This document shows positions 17,884 through 27,456 of a stretch of DNA of 64,000 nt, one piece after another. The stretch covers positions 62,001 through 126,000 of the forward strand of contig NZ_NFJZ01000005.1 in the NCBI RefSeq assembly GCF_002160135.1, read 5' to 3'. The position numbers and the translations under genes were made by a program. How positions within the stretch are numbered: the first letter of the stretch is position 1; each line of letters starts with the position of its first letter. This DNA is from Lachnoclostridium sp. An196. GTDB lineage: Bacteria; Bacillota; Clostridia; Lachnospirales; Lachnospiraceae. The notes under the pieces are model-generated. The model ran no database searches. It worked only from the letters and a program-made list of their open reading frames with translations, and was not told the origin of the DNA.

Positions 17884-17930
17884 AAATAATAGCCAAGCCG
17901 AAATATCACATTCACACCTGGCTATTATTT
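17884..17930 (-). terminator. Inverted repeat after metF, terminator or attenuator
   Basis: AAATAATAGCCA (17884-17895) and TGGCTATTATTT (17919-17930) form a perfect 12-base inverted repeat with a 23-base loop, starting eight bases after the metF stop. The T-rich end of the stem could act as tail, but no separate T tract follows. It divides the methyl-branch reductase genes from the nickel module and CODH genes. Confidence 0.5.
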
Positions 17931-17937
17931 CCTTCTT

Positions 17938-18816
17938 TTAGATTCCGGCCTGTTTCAGGAGTTCCGGTACTTTGGACTCCCATCCCAGCGCCATGATATG
18001 TACGCCCTGGCAGTAAGGTCTGCACTCTTTGATAATACGGGCTGCGATCTCCACGCCGGTGATGCCTGCTTTGGTTTTTTCCTTATCCTTTTTAAGTTCC
18101 TCGATCATCTCGTCCGGAACGTGGATGCCGGCCACATTATCGTTCATGAACTTCGCCATACCTGCAGATTTCGGGATGATGATTCCTACCTGCACCGGCT
18201 TGCCGAACTGTTTTGCCTTTTCCATAAATTTGATGAATTTTTCCGGTTCGAACACTGCCTGGGTCTGGAAATACTCCGCGCCCGCACAGACCTTTCTCTC
18301 CATCTTTGCCAGCTGCGCGTCCACAGAATCGCTGCACGGAGACACTACCGCTCCTTTGGCAAACTTAGGCGGTTCTCCAACCAGTTTATTTCCCCCCAGG
18401 TCAACACCTTCCTCCAGCTGTTTCACAGCATGGATCAGGGAAACAGAATCCAGATCAAACACCGGCTTTGCCTGCGGATGATCTCCCAGACTGGTATGAT
18501 CTCCGGTCAGAAGCAGCAGATTCTCGATACCGAACATAGCCGCGCTCAGAAGATCTGACTGAAGTGCGATACGGTTTCTGTCGCGGCAGGTCAGCTGATA
18601 GATCGGGGTAAGTCCCTCATCTTTCAGAGCCTTGCACATTGCCAGAGAACCAAGACGCATGACAGAAGACTGGTTGTCGGTTACATTTACAGCTGTAATA
18701 CCGCCCAGATAAGTCTTCGCCTCTTCAAGCAGATGCTCAACATGAAATCCTTTAGGCGGTCCCACTTCCGCAGAAACCACAAATTCACCACGTTCAAATA
18801 ACTCTGTAATCTTCAT
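17938..18816 (-). CDS. metF: Methylene-THF reductase catalytic subunit MetF
   Basis: A 292-residue flavin-dependent TIM-barrel enzyme reducing methylene-THF to methyl-THF. Recognisable parts are VVSAEVGPPKGFHVEH near the N-terminus, the TPIYQLTCRDRNRIALQSDL block, LLLLTGDHTSLGDHP and AGAEYFQTQAVFEPEKF. The ATG is preceded by AGGAGCAATGTATA. It follows metV and the MetV-RnfC fusion, so the enzyme is probably the multi-subunit acetogen type in which MetV stabilises MetF and RnfC2 handles NADH. Confidence 0.95.
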   Translation of the reverse strand: MKITELFERGEFVVSAEVGPPKGFHVEHLLEEAKTYLGGITAVNVTDNQSSVMRLGSLAMCKALKDEGLTPIYQLTCRDRNRIALQSDLLSAAMFGIENLLLLTGDHTSLGDHPQAKPVFDLDSVSLIHAVKQLEEGVDLGGNKLVGEPPKFAKGAVVSPCSDSVDAQLAKMERKVCAGAEYFQTQAVFEPEKFIKFMEKAKQFGKPVQVGIIIPKSAGMAKFMNDNVAGIHVPDEMIEELKKDKEKTKAGITGVEIAARIIKECRPYCQGVHIMALGWESKVPELLKQAGI

Positions 18817-18850
18817 TATACATTGCTCCTAATCATCATATTTTTTGTGT

Positions 18851-19477
18851 TTACTGTTGAGACACTTCTTTATCCGTCGCGTAATTGCGCACCTGAGTCG
18901 GGCATTTCAGCACATCCAGACGTCCGATCTCCTTCAGGCGTCTGTATATGCGTTCCCAGCCGCATTCCATATTATTGTCCACTTCACACATACCATTCTT
19001 TGCGCCGCCGCACTGGCCATTGACCAGGCTCTTGGAACAGGCCGTGATCGGGCAGATCCCGCCGGTCAGATTCAGGTAACATTCTCCGCACTGACCGCAG
19101 TCATATTCCAACGGAGTCACTCCCTGAAATCCCGGAAGTCTGCAGGTATCGCAGCCCGCGTAGACCGGCTTCTCCTCCAGATATGCGGAGACTGTCTGCA
19201 CTCCTACGCCGCAGGAGAATACCAGTACTGCATCAGCGGCATTGATCTCGTCCATATGCTTTTTGAGCCGAAGCTCCATATTCTCAGGATTGCATATATA
19301 ATCCGTGGTCATGATTCCGGTCACGTTCCCGGCGTCTGCCAGTTCCTTCTGAAGCGCCGCGGCTTCTTTTTCCGGAAAATACACCTCTTTGCACCCATGA
19401 CAGTTAATGATAAAAACTTTCTTTCCCTCTGTCAGCGATGCGATCGTATCTCTTGCTTTTAACTGGGTAATCAACAT
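18851..19477 (-). CDS. metV: MetV, zinc/cysteine-rich partner of methylene-THF reductase
   Basis: A 208-residue protein of the MTHFR C-terminal (MetV) family. It is rich in paired cysteines: YDCGQCGECYLNLTGGICP followed by CSKSLVNGQCGGAKNGMCEV. MetV forms a complex with MetF in acetogens. Its ATG comes one base after the stop of the MetV-RnfC fusion, and metF follows 34 bases later. The same cysteine block occurs in the N-terminal half of the fusion, so the cluster carries two MetV modules. Confidence 0.88.
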   Translation of the reverse strand: MLITQLKARDTIASLTEGKKVFIINCHGCKEVYFPEKEAAALQKELADAGNVTGIMTTDYICNPENMELRLKKHMDEINAADAVLVFSCGVGVQTVSAYLEEKPVYAGCDTCRLPGFQGVTPLEYDCGQCGECYLNLTGGICPITACSKSLVNGQCGGAKNGMCEVDNNMECGWERIYRRLKEIGRLDVLKCPTQVRNYATDKEVSQQ

Positions 19478-19478
19478 A

Positions 19479-21440
19479 TTACTTCATCCCCCTTACGGCA
19501 TTTTTTCCGGCTTTGATCTTGGCAACCAGCGGGATCTTGGAAGAGCAGATATATTCGCAGCATCTGCACTCCACGCAGTCCATAACGTTCTTGTCCTTCA
19601 TGCCCTGCCAGTTCTCTTCATCCGCATATTTCGCGAAATACAGAGGAGAAAGTTCCATAGGACATACATCCATACAACGTCCGCACTTGATGCAGGGCTG
19701 CTCAACCGTATGATCGGTCTCCACTGCGATGATGCCGTTAGAGCCTTTCATAATCGGCACATTCAGATCAGAAAGAACAAATCCCATCATCGGTCCGCCT
19801 GCCTTGATCGTGACATCGTCATCTGTCAGACCGCCGCAGTAATCGATCAGGTCTTTAGTGTTCGTACCGATCTTTACTATGTAATTGCCCGGCTTCTTCA
19901 GTTTTTCACCGGTCACGGTCACCACGCGCTCAATCAGGGGCATCCCCTTCTGGATAGCGTCGGAAATGGCCTTTGTGGTACTGATATTGCTTACAATGCA
20001 TCCCACATCTGCCGGCAGTCCGCCGCTTGGAACCTTTCTTCCCGTCACGCGCTTGATGAGCATCTTCTCAGCTCCCTGGGGATATTTGGTTCTGGCAACT
20101 ACCACATCCATATTGTCATAACCGGCTGTCTTTTCTTTCATCAGTTCGATGGCATCCGGCTTGTTGTCTTCGATGACGATCAGGCCTTTCTCAGCGCCTG
20201 TCGCTTTTATGATCGCTTTCAGTCCGAAGATCACATCGTCCGCAAACTCCAGAAGCACCCTGTGGTCTGCAGTCAGGAGAGGCTCGCACTCGCAGCCGTT
20301 CAGCAGGATCGTGTCTACAGGTTTGGCCGGTTTCAGTTTCACAGAAGTCGGAAATCCTGCGCCGCCCATGCCTACGATACCTGCGTCGCGGACAATCTCC
20401 ACAATCTCGTCCGGCGTCAGGTCGTCCAGCCCTTTATGCGGCTGCACTGACTCATGAAGCGTATTCTTTCCGTCTGACCGGATCACTACGGAGAGACACT
20501 CTCCCCTTGTAGCGTGTCCGTGGTTCTCAATAGCCGTCACGGTACCGCTGACGCTGGAATGAACCGGACTGCTGATAAATCCCGCAGACTCGCCAATTAC
20601 CTGGCCCACCTTCACGGTGTCGCCCACCTGTACTACAGGATTTGCCGGAGCACCTGCGTGCATGGACAACGGAATCACTACAGTCTCCGGATCCGGGAAT
20701 CTTTCCAAGGGAAGGTGCTCGGTAAACTCCTTACGTTCTGTGGGATGTACGCCGCCATAATAACCGTCGAGCCGGTTCTCACGGACGGATTTGACATATT
20801 CTGTCACAAACTTGTGGTCCGCCTTGGAATAATCTCTCATCTGTACCGGCTGATTCAGGAACTCGTCAAGGCGTCCCTGTTTTTCCAGCCTTCTGTAGAT
20901 TTTCTCCCATGCGCAGTCTTTGCTGCTGTCCACTTCACACTTCCCATTTTTCGCGCCGCCGCACTGACCGTTAACCAGACTCTTCGAACAGTCTACGATC
21001 GGACAGACACCGCCTGTGACATTCAGATAGCACTGAGCACATGCGTCACAGCTCTTCTTCGTCAGGGCCATACCGTGATGTCCCCGATAGTTCAGAGAAT
21101 CTGCCGCTGCATATACAGGAACATTGACCATGTCCGCGACAGTCTGAACACCCAGTCCGCAGGAAATCACGAAAACATGCTCCGTGCCTTCCGGAATCAT
21201 ATCCTGCAATTTTCTCTCAGTCTGGACTTTGTTGCACAAAAAATCGACCTTTGCACTACCTGTGATTGTTTTTCCTTCTTCTGAAACAATTTTCTCAAAT
21301 TCGTCGCAATCTGGTTCGTCAACGGTCTCAAATTCTTTGAAGCACTTGTTACAGGCGATGATGAACAGGTTGTCCGTACCGGTCAGCACCGATGCCAGTT
21401 CGTCGCGCCCTTTCAACTTATACTTGGTATAGTTTTCCAA
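19479..21440 (-). CDS. MetV-RnfC2 fusion subunit of methylene-THF reductase
   Basis: About 653 residues. Residues 1 to about 215 form a complete MetV-like module with cysteines in CDACAQCYLNVTGGVCP and CSKSLVNGQCGGAKNGKCEV. The rest is RnfC-like: a barrel-sandwich region (VQVGDTVKVGQVIGESAG), the flavin/NADH-binding region with GIVGMGGAGFPTSVK and LLNGCECEPLLTADHR, an SLBB-like part, and two ferredoxin motifs (CIKCGRCMDVCP and CVECRCCEYICS). In Acetobacterium woodii RnfC2 takes electrons from NADH for MetF/MetV; here it is joined to a second MetV. An in-frame ATG exists at 21476, only about eight bases from the predicted transcription start. AAGGAAGGTGAG before a TTG at 21440 supports the start used. 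It is the first gene of the cluster. Confidence 0.88.
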   Translation of the reverse strand: MENYTKYKLKGRDELASVLTGTDNLFIIACNKCFKEFETVDEPDCDEFEKIVSEEGKTITGSAKVDFLCNKVQTERKLQDMIPEGTEHVFVISCGLGVQTVADMVNVPVYAAADSLNYRGHHGMALTKKSCDACAQCYLNVTGGVCPIVDCSKSLVNGQCGGAKNGKCEVDSSKDCAWEKIYRRLEKQGRLDEFLNQPVQMRDYSKADHKFVTEYVKSVRENRLDGYYGGVHPTERKEFTEHLPLERFPDPETVVIPLSMHAGAPANPVVQVGDTVKVGQVIGESAGFISSPVHSSVSGTVTAIENHGHATRGECLSVVIRSDGKNTLHESVQPHKGLDDLTPDEIVEIVRDAGIVGMGGAGFPTSVKLKPAKPVDTILLNGCECEPLLTADHRVLLEFADDVIFGLKAIIKATGAEKGLIVIEDNKPDAIELMKEKTAGYDNMDVVVARTKYPQGAEKMLIKRVTGRKVPSGGLPADVGCIVSNISTTKAISDAIQKGMPLIERVVTVTGEKLKKPGNYIVKIGTNTKDLIDYCGGLTDDDVTIKAGGPMMGFVLSDLNVPIMKGSNGIIAVETDHTVEQPCIKCGRCMDVCPMELSPLYFAKYADEENWQGMKDKNVMDCVECRCCEYICSSKIPLVAKIKAGKNAVRGMK

Positions 21441-21490
21441 TTGCTCACCTTCCTTATGTAATTGATTTTTAACCATTTAATACATTGTGA

Positions 21491-21519
21491 AGTATAACAC
21501 ATAATATCTAATTTATCTA
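21491..21519 (-). promoter_or_regulatory. Promoter of the Wood-Ljungdahl cluster
   Basis: On the minus strand TAGATA (21514-21519, four of six to TTGACA) is followed after 17 bases by TATACT (21491-21496), preceded by TGT, an extended -10. It lies between the CIS terminator and the MetV-RnfC gene in an AT-rich stretch. Transcription would start near 21484. Confidence 0.65.
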
Positions 21520-21560
21520 GCCTAAAACATATTTTTGCGTCGAAATAATGCATCCTGCAC

Positions 21561-21602
21561 AAAAAGCGGCGTATCCCTTTTATTCCCGGGATATCCGCCG
21601 CT
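21561..21602 (-). terminator. Intrinsic terminator of the CIS gene run
   Basis: On the minus strand AGCGGCG with TATCCC pairs with GGGATA and CGCCGCT across a short loop and a two-base bulge, followed directly by TTTTTG. It starts nine bases after the stop of the last CIS gene. With the promoter just downstream it makes a clean boundary between the two clusters. Confidence 0.85.
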
Positions 21603-21610
21603 CTCTTATT

Positions 21611-22705
21611 TCAGCCAAGTATGTAATTTTCACTGAGTACTACGCCGCCCGCATCCCCAAATTCCGGAACAGACAGGCAGCTGTTCTGATCCAGATAACA
21701 GTGCGTATCCATATGGCTGTTCCAGTCCAGAAATACCACGTTGCAGCACATGCCCAGCGGAGTAAAATCTTCCAGGAAACGGCGCAGCTTTTCTTCGGAT
21801 ATTTCCATACCAGGATCAGCCATATCAATAAGCACGGTAAATGTATCTTCTCTCTTCCCGAACAGGCGCTCATATTCTTCCAGCAGCCCTTTGCTTTTCT
21901 TCATCCAGTCGTGCCATTTGAAATATTCTATGATCCTTGCCTCCCGTCCGGTGACCAGATATACCATATCCCGCATCACCGACTTCGTTCCCCGGCCGCT
22001 CTGGATCCTCTGCAGATTCCGGATCACTTCCCGAAGCTGTCCGGATGTAAACTCCCTGTCTCTGGCCCATCCGCCCGTCCATTCAGAAAAAGCATGCAGG
22101 TTTTCCTCCGAAGTCAGCTCATAATCCAGATACTCCGGAATATGATCCACTTCTTTCTCCAAATCTTCATACATACTCTGAAGGGCAGCCATATATCGTT
22201 CAAAAAAAGAGTTTCTTCCCTCTTCCTGATAAATCTCCGGCAGATACTCGGAAAAACTCTGCCACGGAAATTCGGCCTGAAATCCTTCCAGACAGAAACG
22301 GCTGTCCGCAGCCGCTCCGGAGACGCTGATCATCACCCAGAGGTATCTGCCTGTCAGCTCATGCAGCAGCATATCGTCCGTATTGACCCTGCGGATCCAG
22401 GAATATTGTTTCAGTATCTCGGCTTTCTGCGGGAAGGTCAGGCCGCCGTCTTCCATCTCTTCCCGGAGGTCCGCATCGGCAGCCGCAGCCAGCACTTCAT
22501 ATTTGCAGTTCTCGAATATCCCTGCAAGACGAAGCCTGTGCCAGGTTCCTCCCTGATCCATAGAGTCAAACACCGGTGCCAGCCAGGCAAAATATCCTCC
22601 TCCGAACCCGCAGAGGCGATCGTCGTCCGTAAGCTCCATCCGGTACTTTATGCCCCGCCGAAGAGCCAGTCGAAACATATTCACTTTTTTTGCAGTCTTC
22701 ACCAT
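21611..22705 (-). CDS. CIS tail protein I-like baseplate component
   Basis: A 364-residue protein matching the phage tail protein I/TIGR02242 pattern. YLPEIYQEEGRNSFFERYMA opens the domain near residue 150. FSEWTGGWARDREFTSGQLR and RIQSGRGTKSVMRDMVYLV follow, with the RGT signature. Before this, residues 1-140 form a separate beta-rich region. In CIS such proteins sit at the baseplate periphery. The ATG has AAGGAGG ten bases upstream. It is the last gene of the CIS run, directly before the terminator, and follows two large baseplate genes. Confidence 0.8.
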   Translation of the reverse strand: MVKTAKKVNMFRLALRRGIKYRMELTDDDRLCGFGGGYFAWLAPVFDSMDQGGTWHRLRLAGIFENCKYEVLAAAADADLREEMEDGGLTFPQKAEILKQYSWIRRVNTDDMLLHELTGRYLWVMISVSGAAADSRFCLEGFQAEFPWQSFSEYLPEIYQEEGRNSFFERYMAALQSMYEDLEKEVDHIPEYLDYELTSEENLHAFSEWTGGWARDREFTSGQLREVIRNLQRIQSGRGTKSVMRDMVYLVTGREARIIEYFKWHDWMKKSKGLLEEYERLFGKREDTFTVLIDMADPGMEISEEKLRRFLEDFTPLGMCCNVVFLDWNSHMDTHCYLDQNSCLSVPEFGDAGGVVLSENYILG

Positions 22706-22729
22706 CGCCGGTATTCCTCCTTGTCCCGC

Positions 22730-24586
22730 TTAATAAAATCCCAGATCCGCAGCCTCCAGATAGCTGAGAGCGTCTTCTCTCAGAAGAATGTCTCCTCTTT
22801 CGTTCTTCACTGCCGCGCTTCCGGTACGTTCCAGAGTCAGCTCCTGTACCCGTTCCACCTCATCCAGCGCCTCCAGTCTCATAAAAAGCTTTCCGCCGGA
22901 AATCGTCGCTCCGAACGGATGTTCTTTTCGTTCATAATCAATCATATCTTTCAGGCACTCTATGACCTTTTCCCGATCCCGGGGCGTATCCCGGACCAGA
23001 TGTATCTTCCCGTGCACAGTAATTCCTACATAAGCAGGCTCCTCAATGCTTACTTTCGTGTTCAGCAGCCGGAAAGGCTCCATGTATGTTTCAATCCGCG
23101 CCCGGTATATGTCTGAAAGCCCCGCCTTTTTCTCTCTGCTGTAAGGTTTTACAACCACGACCACTTCATTGGCGCCGCGCAGCTTTCCTGTAATCTCTCC
23201 ATACACGGTACCAGGAATCACATGTGCAGTTTCCAGCATCAATCCCGGTGTGTTCAAGATCACGCTCTTATAATCTTCTGCAGAAGCCATCCTCTGCTGA
23301 TGAAACAATTCTTCCTCCATGCGGGCAGCCATCTGGCGAACTGTCTCTCGGCCTTTTCCTCCATGCGCGTCTTCCGGATTCCAGACCCTGCAGGATGAGT
23401 CCCCAGCATCCGCGGCAACGCTGATACTTCCGGCCATCACATTACCCTTTTCATACATAGAACACACCAGTCCGGTCACATGAATCAGACAGTTCTGCGG
23501 CGGTACTGCCCCGTGGATACCATCTCCAAACCGGACGCACTGAGTATCTCTGTCATAAGTGAATACCTGATCCCGATATCCCGCCTGATCCAGATCTTCC
23601 GTGTATTTCCATATGTCAAAGTGCTTTTCCCCGGTCTCCAGCGCCAGGGAAAAACGGCAGATGTCCGGATAATCAAACAGCAGTTCCTGGCCGGCGCAGC
23701 CGTCCGTCCGTCCGATCTGCAGTTCCGGAAGGATCTCGCCTTCTTTACAAACCGTTTTCTGCTGTACTACTTCCAAAGGATTCACATAAATCATCCCTAT
23801 GCCCGGAAGAGCATCATAAGCATCTTCCTCCAGAATGCAGCGGATATAATATGCTTCTCCCATCCCTTCCGGGTGACGGAAACGCTCCATGGCGCTGATC
23901 CCGCCCACACGGACAATCCCGCTCTTCAGAAAACCGCAGGTGCCGTCTTCTGTATCCAGATCCGTCCAGCCCGCTTCTCCGAAAAACTGCCACCGAAGAC
24001 TGCACAGCCTGAAATCCTCATCAAACGGATTTCGCCGCTCATCTGCTTTTATACATATATATAACCGATCCCCGTCGGACAGGGGCTTTTCAAATCCCAG
24101 ATACAATATCGAAGAATCATGGAAATAATGCGCGAAAGCCCGGGCATATTCTCCGTCTGCTCCCGCAAATGCAGTCAAGTCCATCGCACTGCCGTCGGTT
24201 TCACTGATAAATGAGCAGAACCGGTTTCCTGTCCCCATATACTCTTCTTCTGACTCGAAGGGGATCTCGCCTGCCAGGAACCGCGTCCCCGCCGGGATAC
24301 GGATCTCTCCCTCTTCTCCTTCCACAGCCAGGTAGCATCTGGCTGCCTGAGCAGGGAGCGGTTCGATACCCAAAAGCTTCAGATACTTTTCAATATGCAC
24401 ATCCCCCGTCGCGTTCAGATAATAATTCAACATATCGGTCAGCCACGCATAAGCCTGCAGCACCGTTATCCCGGGATCATGATTATTGAAATCCGTCCAC
24501 TGGTCCGTCATGGCCGGTATGCGGCTTACTGCCCTCTGTATCATCTGTTCATAGCTCAGATCATCCAGTCTTGGTACTTTTAACAT
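22730..24586 (-). CDS. CIS baseplate assembly protein (Afp12-like)
   Basis: A 618-residue protein with the N-terminus typical of putative baseplate assembly proteins of CIS: LDDLSYEQMIQRAVSRIP and WTDFNNHDPGITVLQAYAWL. A J-like middle follows, with VRFGDGIHGAVPP near residue 355 and REKVIECLKDMIDY near residue 540. It is a wedge component that joins the sheath-tube to the hub. The start overlaps the end of the preceding gene by seven bases, with GAGGTGAG upstream, indicating coupled translation. Length fits the family, though Afp12 itself is larger. Confidence 0.85.
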   Translation of the reverse strand: MLKVPRLDDLSYEQMIQRAVSRIPAMTDQWTDFNNHDPGITVLQAYAWLTDMLNYYLNATGDVHIEKYLKLLGIEPLPAQAARCYLAVEGEEGEIRIPAGTRFLAGEIPFESEEEYMGTGNRFCSFISETDGSAMDLTAFAGADGEYARAFAHYFHDSSILYLGFEKPLSDGDRLYICIKADERRNPFDEDFRLCSLRWQFFGEAGWTDLDTEDGTCGFLKSGIVRVGGISAMERFRHPEGMGEAYYIRCILEEDAYDALPGIGMIYVNPLEVVQQKTVCKEGEILPELQIGRTDGCAGQELLFDYPDICRFSLALETGEKHFDIWKYTEDLDQAGYRDQVFTYDRDTQCVRFGDGIHGAVPPQNCLIHVTGLVCSMYEKGNVMAGSISVAADAGDSSCRVWNPEDAHGGKGRETVRQMAARMEEELFHQQRMASAEDYKSVILNTPGLMLETAHVIPGTVYGEITGKLRGANEVVVVVKPYSREKKAGLSDIYRARIETYMEPFRLLNTKVSIEEPAYVGITVHGKIHLVRDTPRDREKVIECLKDMIDYERKEHPFGATISGGKLFMRLEALDEVERVQELTLERTGSAAVKNERGDILLREDALSYLEAADLGFY

Positions 24587-27432
24587 TCACTCACCTCGAT
24601 ATATACCATATGATCTCCATTTACCGCCATGAGAAACGGATCCTGCATTCTCCCGTAAAACTCTTCGTTCACCGGGACTTCTTTTCCCTCCACATATGCC
24701 GTCATCACGATCCGCGACACGCTGCACCCGACTATGCCCGCGCGCAGCCGGGCTGTCACCTGAGAAGTTCTCGGCATCTCGCCGATCTCCCAGCCATCTC
24801 CTCCCATGCCGCCTTTCAGGGGATCCAGAAATTCCCGAATCAGGTCCTGCGCCCTCTGCTGAAGATCATATGCATGATCTATACCTTCCTTTTCCAGCCA
24901 CACTCTCACGCTGAACCGTATAAAGTGAGGCTGGATCAATACCAGTTCTTTTCCCAAAGGAATCAGCGAACTGTCTCTCATCAGGCGCTCCCGGATCGCC
25001 TTCTTGATCTCCGAAAATACATGCGCGCCTTTTTCATATTCTTCTATCAGGACGGCAATGGTCACACAGCCGGGTCTGTCTTTCCCTTCGGCATCCGTAT
25101 GATTGCAGCATTTCACCTTCCGCACCCCGTAAGAAACCTGAAAAATAATGTCAAACAGATCACGGTTAGTCACAGCCCGGTTCCTGGTACGCAGCATCCC
25201 TCCTGCGAGACGTTTCACGCTTTCCTCTGTATATCCGTCGTACCCGCCGTAGGTAGGGAAGGGGTTGTTTACCGAAGAAATATACCGGATCGCGGATCCC
25301 AGCACTTTGATCGAACCGGCAGGCAGATTCGCCTTTGTTCCGGTATAATTGCAGTGATGTACCCGAATCTGGGGGCCTTCCTCCGGTATGCGGAAATTCA
25401 CAAACGTATTTTTCCGGAAATGGAGCACCCCGTCCGCCATATCCAGCTGGAATGTCCTTCCGCCTTCATATGCCCGCTGCGCACGCTTCCAGGAAACCCA
25501 TCTGCGCCCCTCTTCCGTATCCTCCAGGATTTCCACTGAAGCACGCAAAAGATTTTGCTGGGACAACTGGATATCCAGAGCTTCTTCCATGCTGTCAAGA
25601 TAAAATTCTTCAGTCACCGTATTTACGTTGACCACTTTGGCCATATTCGGATAGATTCCGCGGATTACCGGAAGCGCGTATTCCGGATTTTCTTTATTGT
25701 AATCTATAAACCGCAGGAAATATCCTTCTTTTCCGAACATGGATCTGCGCGCCATATCTCCCGGTATTACCAGCAGCATATTGCCGGAACCGCAGAAACC
25801 GCCCGTATAATCCGACACCCGGACGGGCGCGAAGCCATGATCGGACCAGTATTCTACCTGGAAATCCACCGGACGGTCGCTGTAATTCTCGATATCAAAA
25901 TACAGGCTGAACGGCGTACCCGAGACCGGAGCGTCAAACCCCAGGTACATGGTGCGTTTCCCATGTTCCGTATGACAGAAAAGATTCGTGTTTCCGCCAT
26001 ATCTCAGATCTTTTGTCACATCTCTTTCATCAAAATTATTTTTGCTCAGGGCATAATCCGCTCCCTGCTTTTCGTCCGCGTACGAATAGGCAAGGTTCAG
26101 GGCCGAGATAAACGGACAGCGGTACACGGCCGGCATCCGGTAAATATTCTCTGCCTGCAAAAGCCTCGCCCGGATACGGCCTTCCCTTCTGCCCGCATCA
26201 TAATCCGCCATATCGGACGGGCAGACGAACTCCAGCGTCACTTCTCCCTCCCGGGATCCGTTAAACATGGCGTTCAGATGTTCTTCTTTGAACAGCCGTT
26301 TCCAGCCGGTCACGCTCAGATATTCCCAGCATACATAGTCCGCGACCACTTCAGCCGGACGCATGGACAAGGGCTTTTTCGGTTTTTTCATGATCGCCTT
26401 GTATTCTGTGTCGATCTCGGGCATCTCCAGAATTTCTTCATGCACCCGGTAATCCAACCGGAAACGAATCTGCACCTTCGCCCCTTTTCTGCTCAGAACC
26501 TCCGGATCGTCAAACGCGAATCCGCTGTAAAGTCCCATTGGTTTTCCGAAAGGATAAAAAGCGCCCGCGTTTTCCTCCACGCCGTTGACATAGACCTCTT
26601 CCGGAATCATATTATCCTTTTCAAAGGCAACGCTCACCGTATCCACATAGAGGTCCGGCATCTGTCCGGTACAGGTCAATATCAGACAATAGCATTCTTT
26701 CTGCCCCACAGTCGTTTTCCCGGGCATATAATCGTCCATCCTTACCGCAATATGCCCCTCTTCTTTTTTCACATCCGGAAGCGCTTTCTCCTTCCCCCCT
26801 ATTTCCAGCATGGACCACCGTAACTGATCTGATACCAGAAAATCCAGCAGAGCTTCCTGTTCCCCTTCGCTGACCGCTCTGACATATATCTTCAGTTCCG
26901 GACTGCGCACTTCATCGAACAGACTGTCAAAACACAGATACAGCCGGTGCTCTGCCCGGTTCTCTCCCCGAACGCTGAAAGCGGTAAAAGGGGAACGTTC
27001 CTCCGGCCCGCAGCTGTGAACCACGATCCGGTCTTCCTCCCGGTCCGTCACTGCCGCCAGAACGGGATTCGCGTCCGTCACCGTCAGGCTGTGCTCTGTC
27101 TCAAAGATTACATCTCCGGTCTCCGGAGCTTCCGCCATGGTTCTCGTTCCTTTGGGAACCAGGATCATACCTTCATACCCCGTTACCGGACGGAACTGCA
27201 CATACCCTTTTGAAGCGCTGACCGGCTCCTTTAATAAAGATTCAAACAGATTCAGGTACTGAATATAATGCTTATCCAGTACCCTGTCATATCTCTCCCG
27301 GCATTCTTCCAGCATACTTCCGCAAAGATCGGTCATGACGGAACCCGGATCATCCCCTCCGTGTTCATAGGCAAATTCCGGAACATAGGAGTTCATTGTT
27401 CTCTGCAGTTTTTCGTATGTATTCTCCATCAT
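24580..27432 (-). CDS. Large CIS baseplate J-like protein (Afp11-like)
   Basis: A 950-residue wedge protein. The N-terminus holds FAYEHGGDDPGSVMTDLCGS, a variant of the DPG motif in CIS baseplate J-type proteins. Late in the chain RYISSVNNPFPTYGGYDGYT and RAVTNRDLFDIIFQVSYGVR match the J-domain end of Afp11-like proteins. Two adjacent methionine codons could start it; GGAGAGAGCGGAG precedes both. It lies between gp25 and the Afp12-like gene in the same order as in known eCIS loci, which supports the assignment. Confidence 0.82.
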   Translation of the reverse strand: MMENTYEKLQRTMNSYVPEFAYEHGGDDPGSVMTDLCGSMLEECRERYDRVLDKHYIQYLNLFESLLKEPVSASKGYVQFRPVTGYEGMILVPKGTRTMAEAPETGDVIFETEHSLTVTDANPVLAAVTDREEDRIVVHSCGPEERSPFTAFSVRGENRAEHRLYLCFDSLFDEVRSPELKIYVRAVSEGEQEALLDFLVSDQLRWSMLEIGGKEKALPDVKKEEGHIAVRMDDYMPGKTTVGQKECYCLILTCTGQMPDLYVDTVSVAFEKDNMIPEEVYVNGVEENAGAFYPFGKPMGLYSGFAFDDPEVLSRKGAKVQIRFRLDYRVHEEILEMPEIDTEYKAIMKKPKKPLSMRPAEVVADYVCWEYLSVTGWKRLFKEEHLNAMFNGSREGEVTLEFVCPSDMADYDAGRREGRIRARLLQAENIYRMPAVYRCPFISALNLAYSYADEKQGADYALSKNNFDERDVTKDLRYGGNTNLFCHTEHGKRTMYLGFDAPVSGTPFSLYFDIENYSDRPVDFQVEYWSDHGFAPVRVSDYTGGFCGSGNMLLVIPGDMARRSMFGKEGYFLRFIDYNKENPEYALPVIRGIYPNMAKVVNVNTVTEEFYLDSMEEALDIQLSQQNLLRASVEILEDTEEGRRWVSWKRAQRAYEGGRTFQLDMADGVLHFRKNTFVNFRIPEEGPQIRVHHCNYTGTKANLPAGSIKVLGSAIRYISSVNNPFPTYGGYDGYTEESVKRLAGGMLRTRNRAVTNRDLFDIIFQVSYGVRKVKCCNHTDAEGKDRPGCVTIAVLIEEYEKGAHVFSEIKKAIRERLMRDSSLIPLGKELVLIQPHFIRFSVRVWLEKEGIDHAYDLQQRAQDLIREFLDPLKGGMGGDGWEIGEMPRTSQVTARLRAGIVGCSVSRIVMTAYVEGKEVPVNEEFYGRMQDPFLMAVNGDHMVYIEVSEC

Positions 27433-27456
27433 CTCCGCTCTCTCCTTTCTTCCGCC

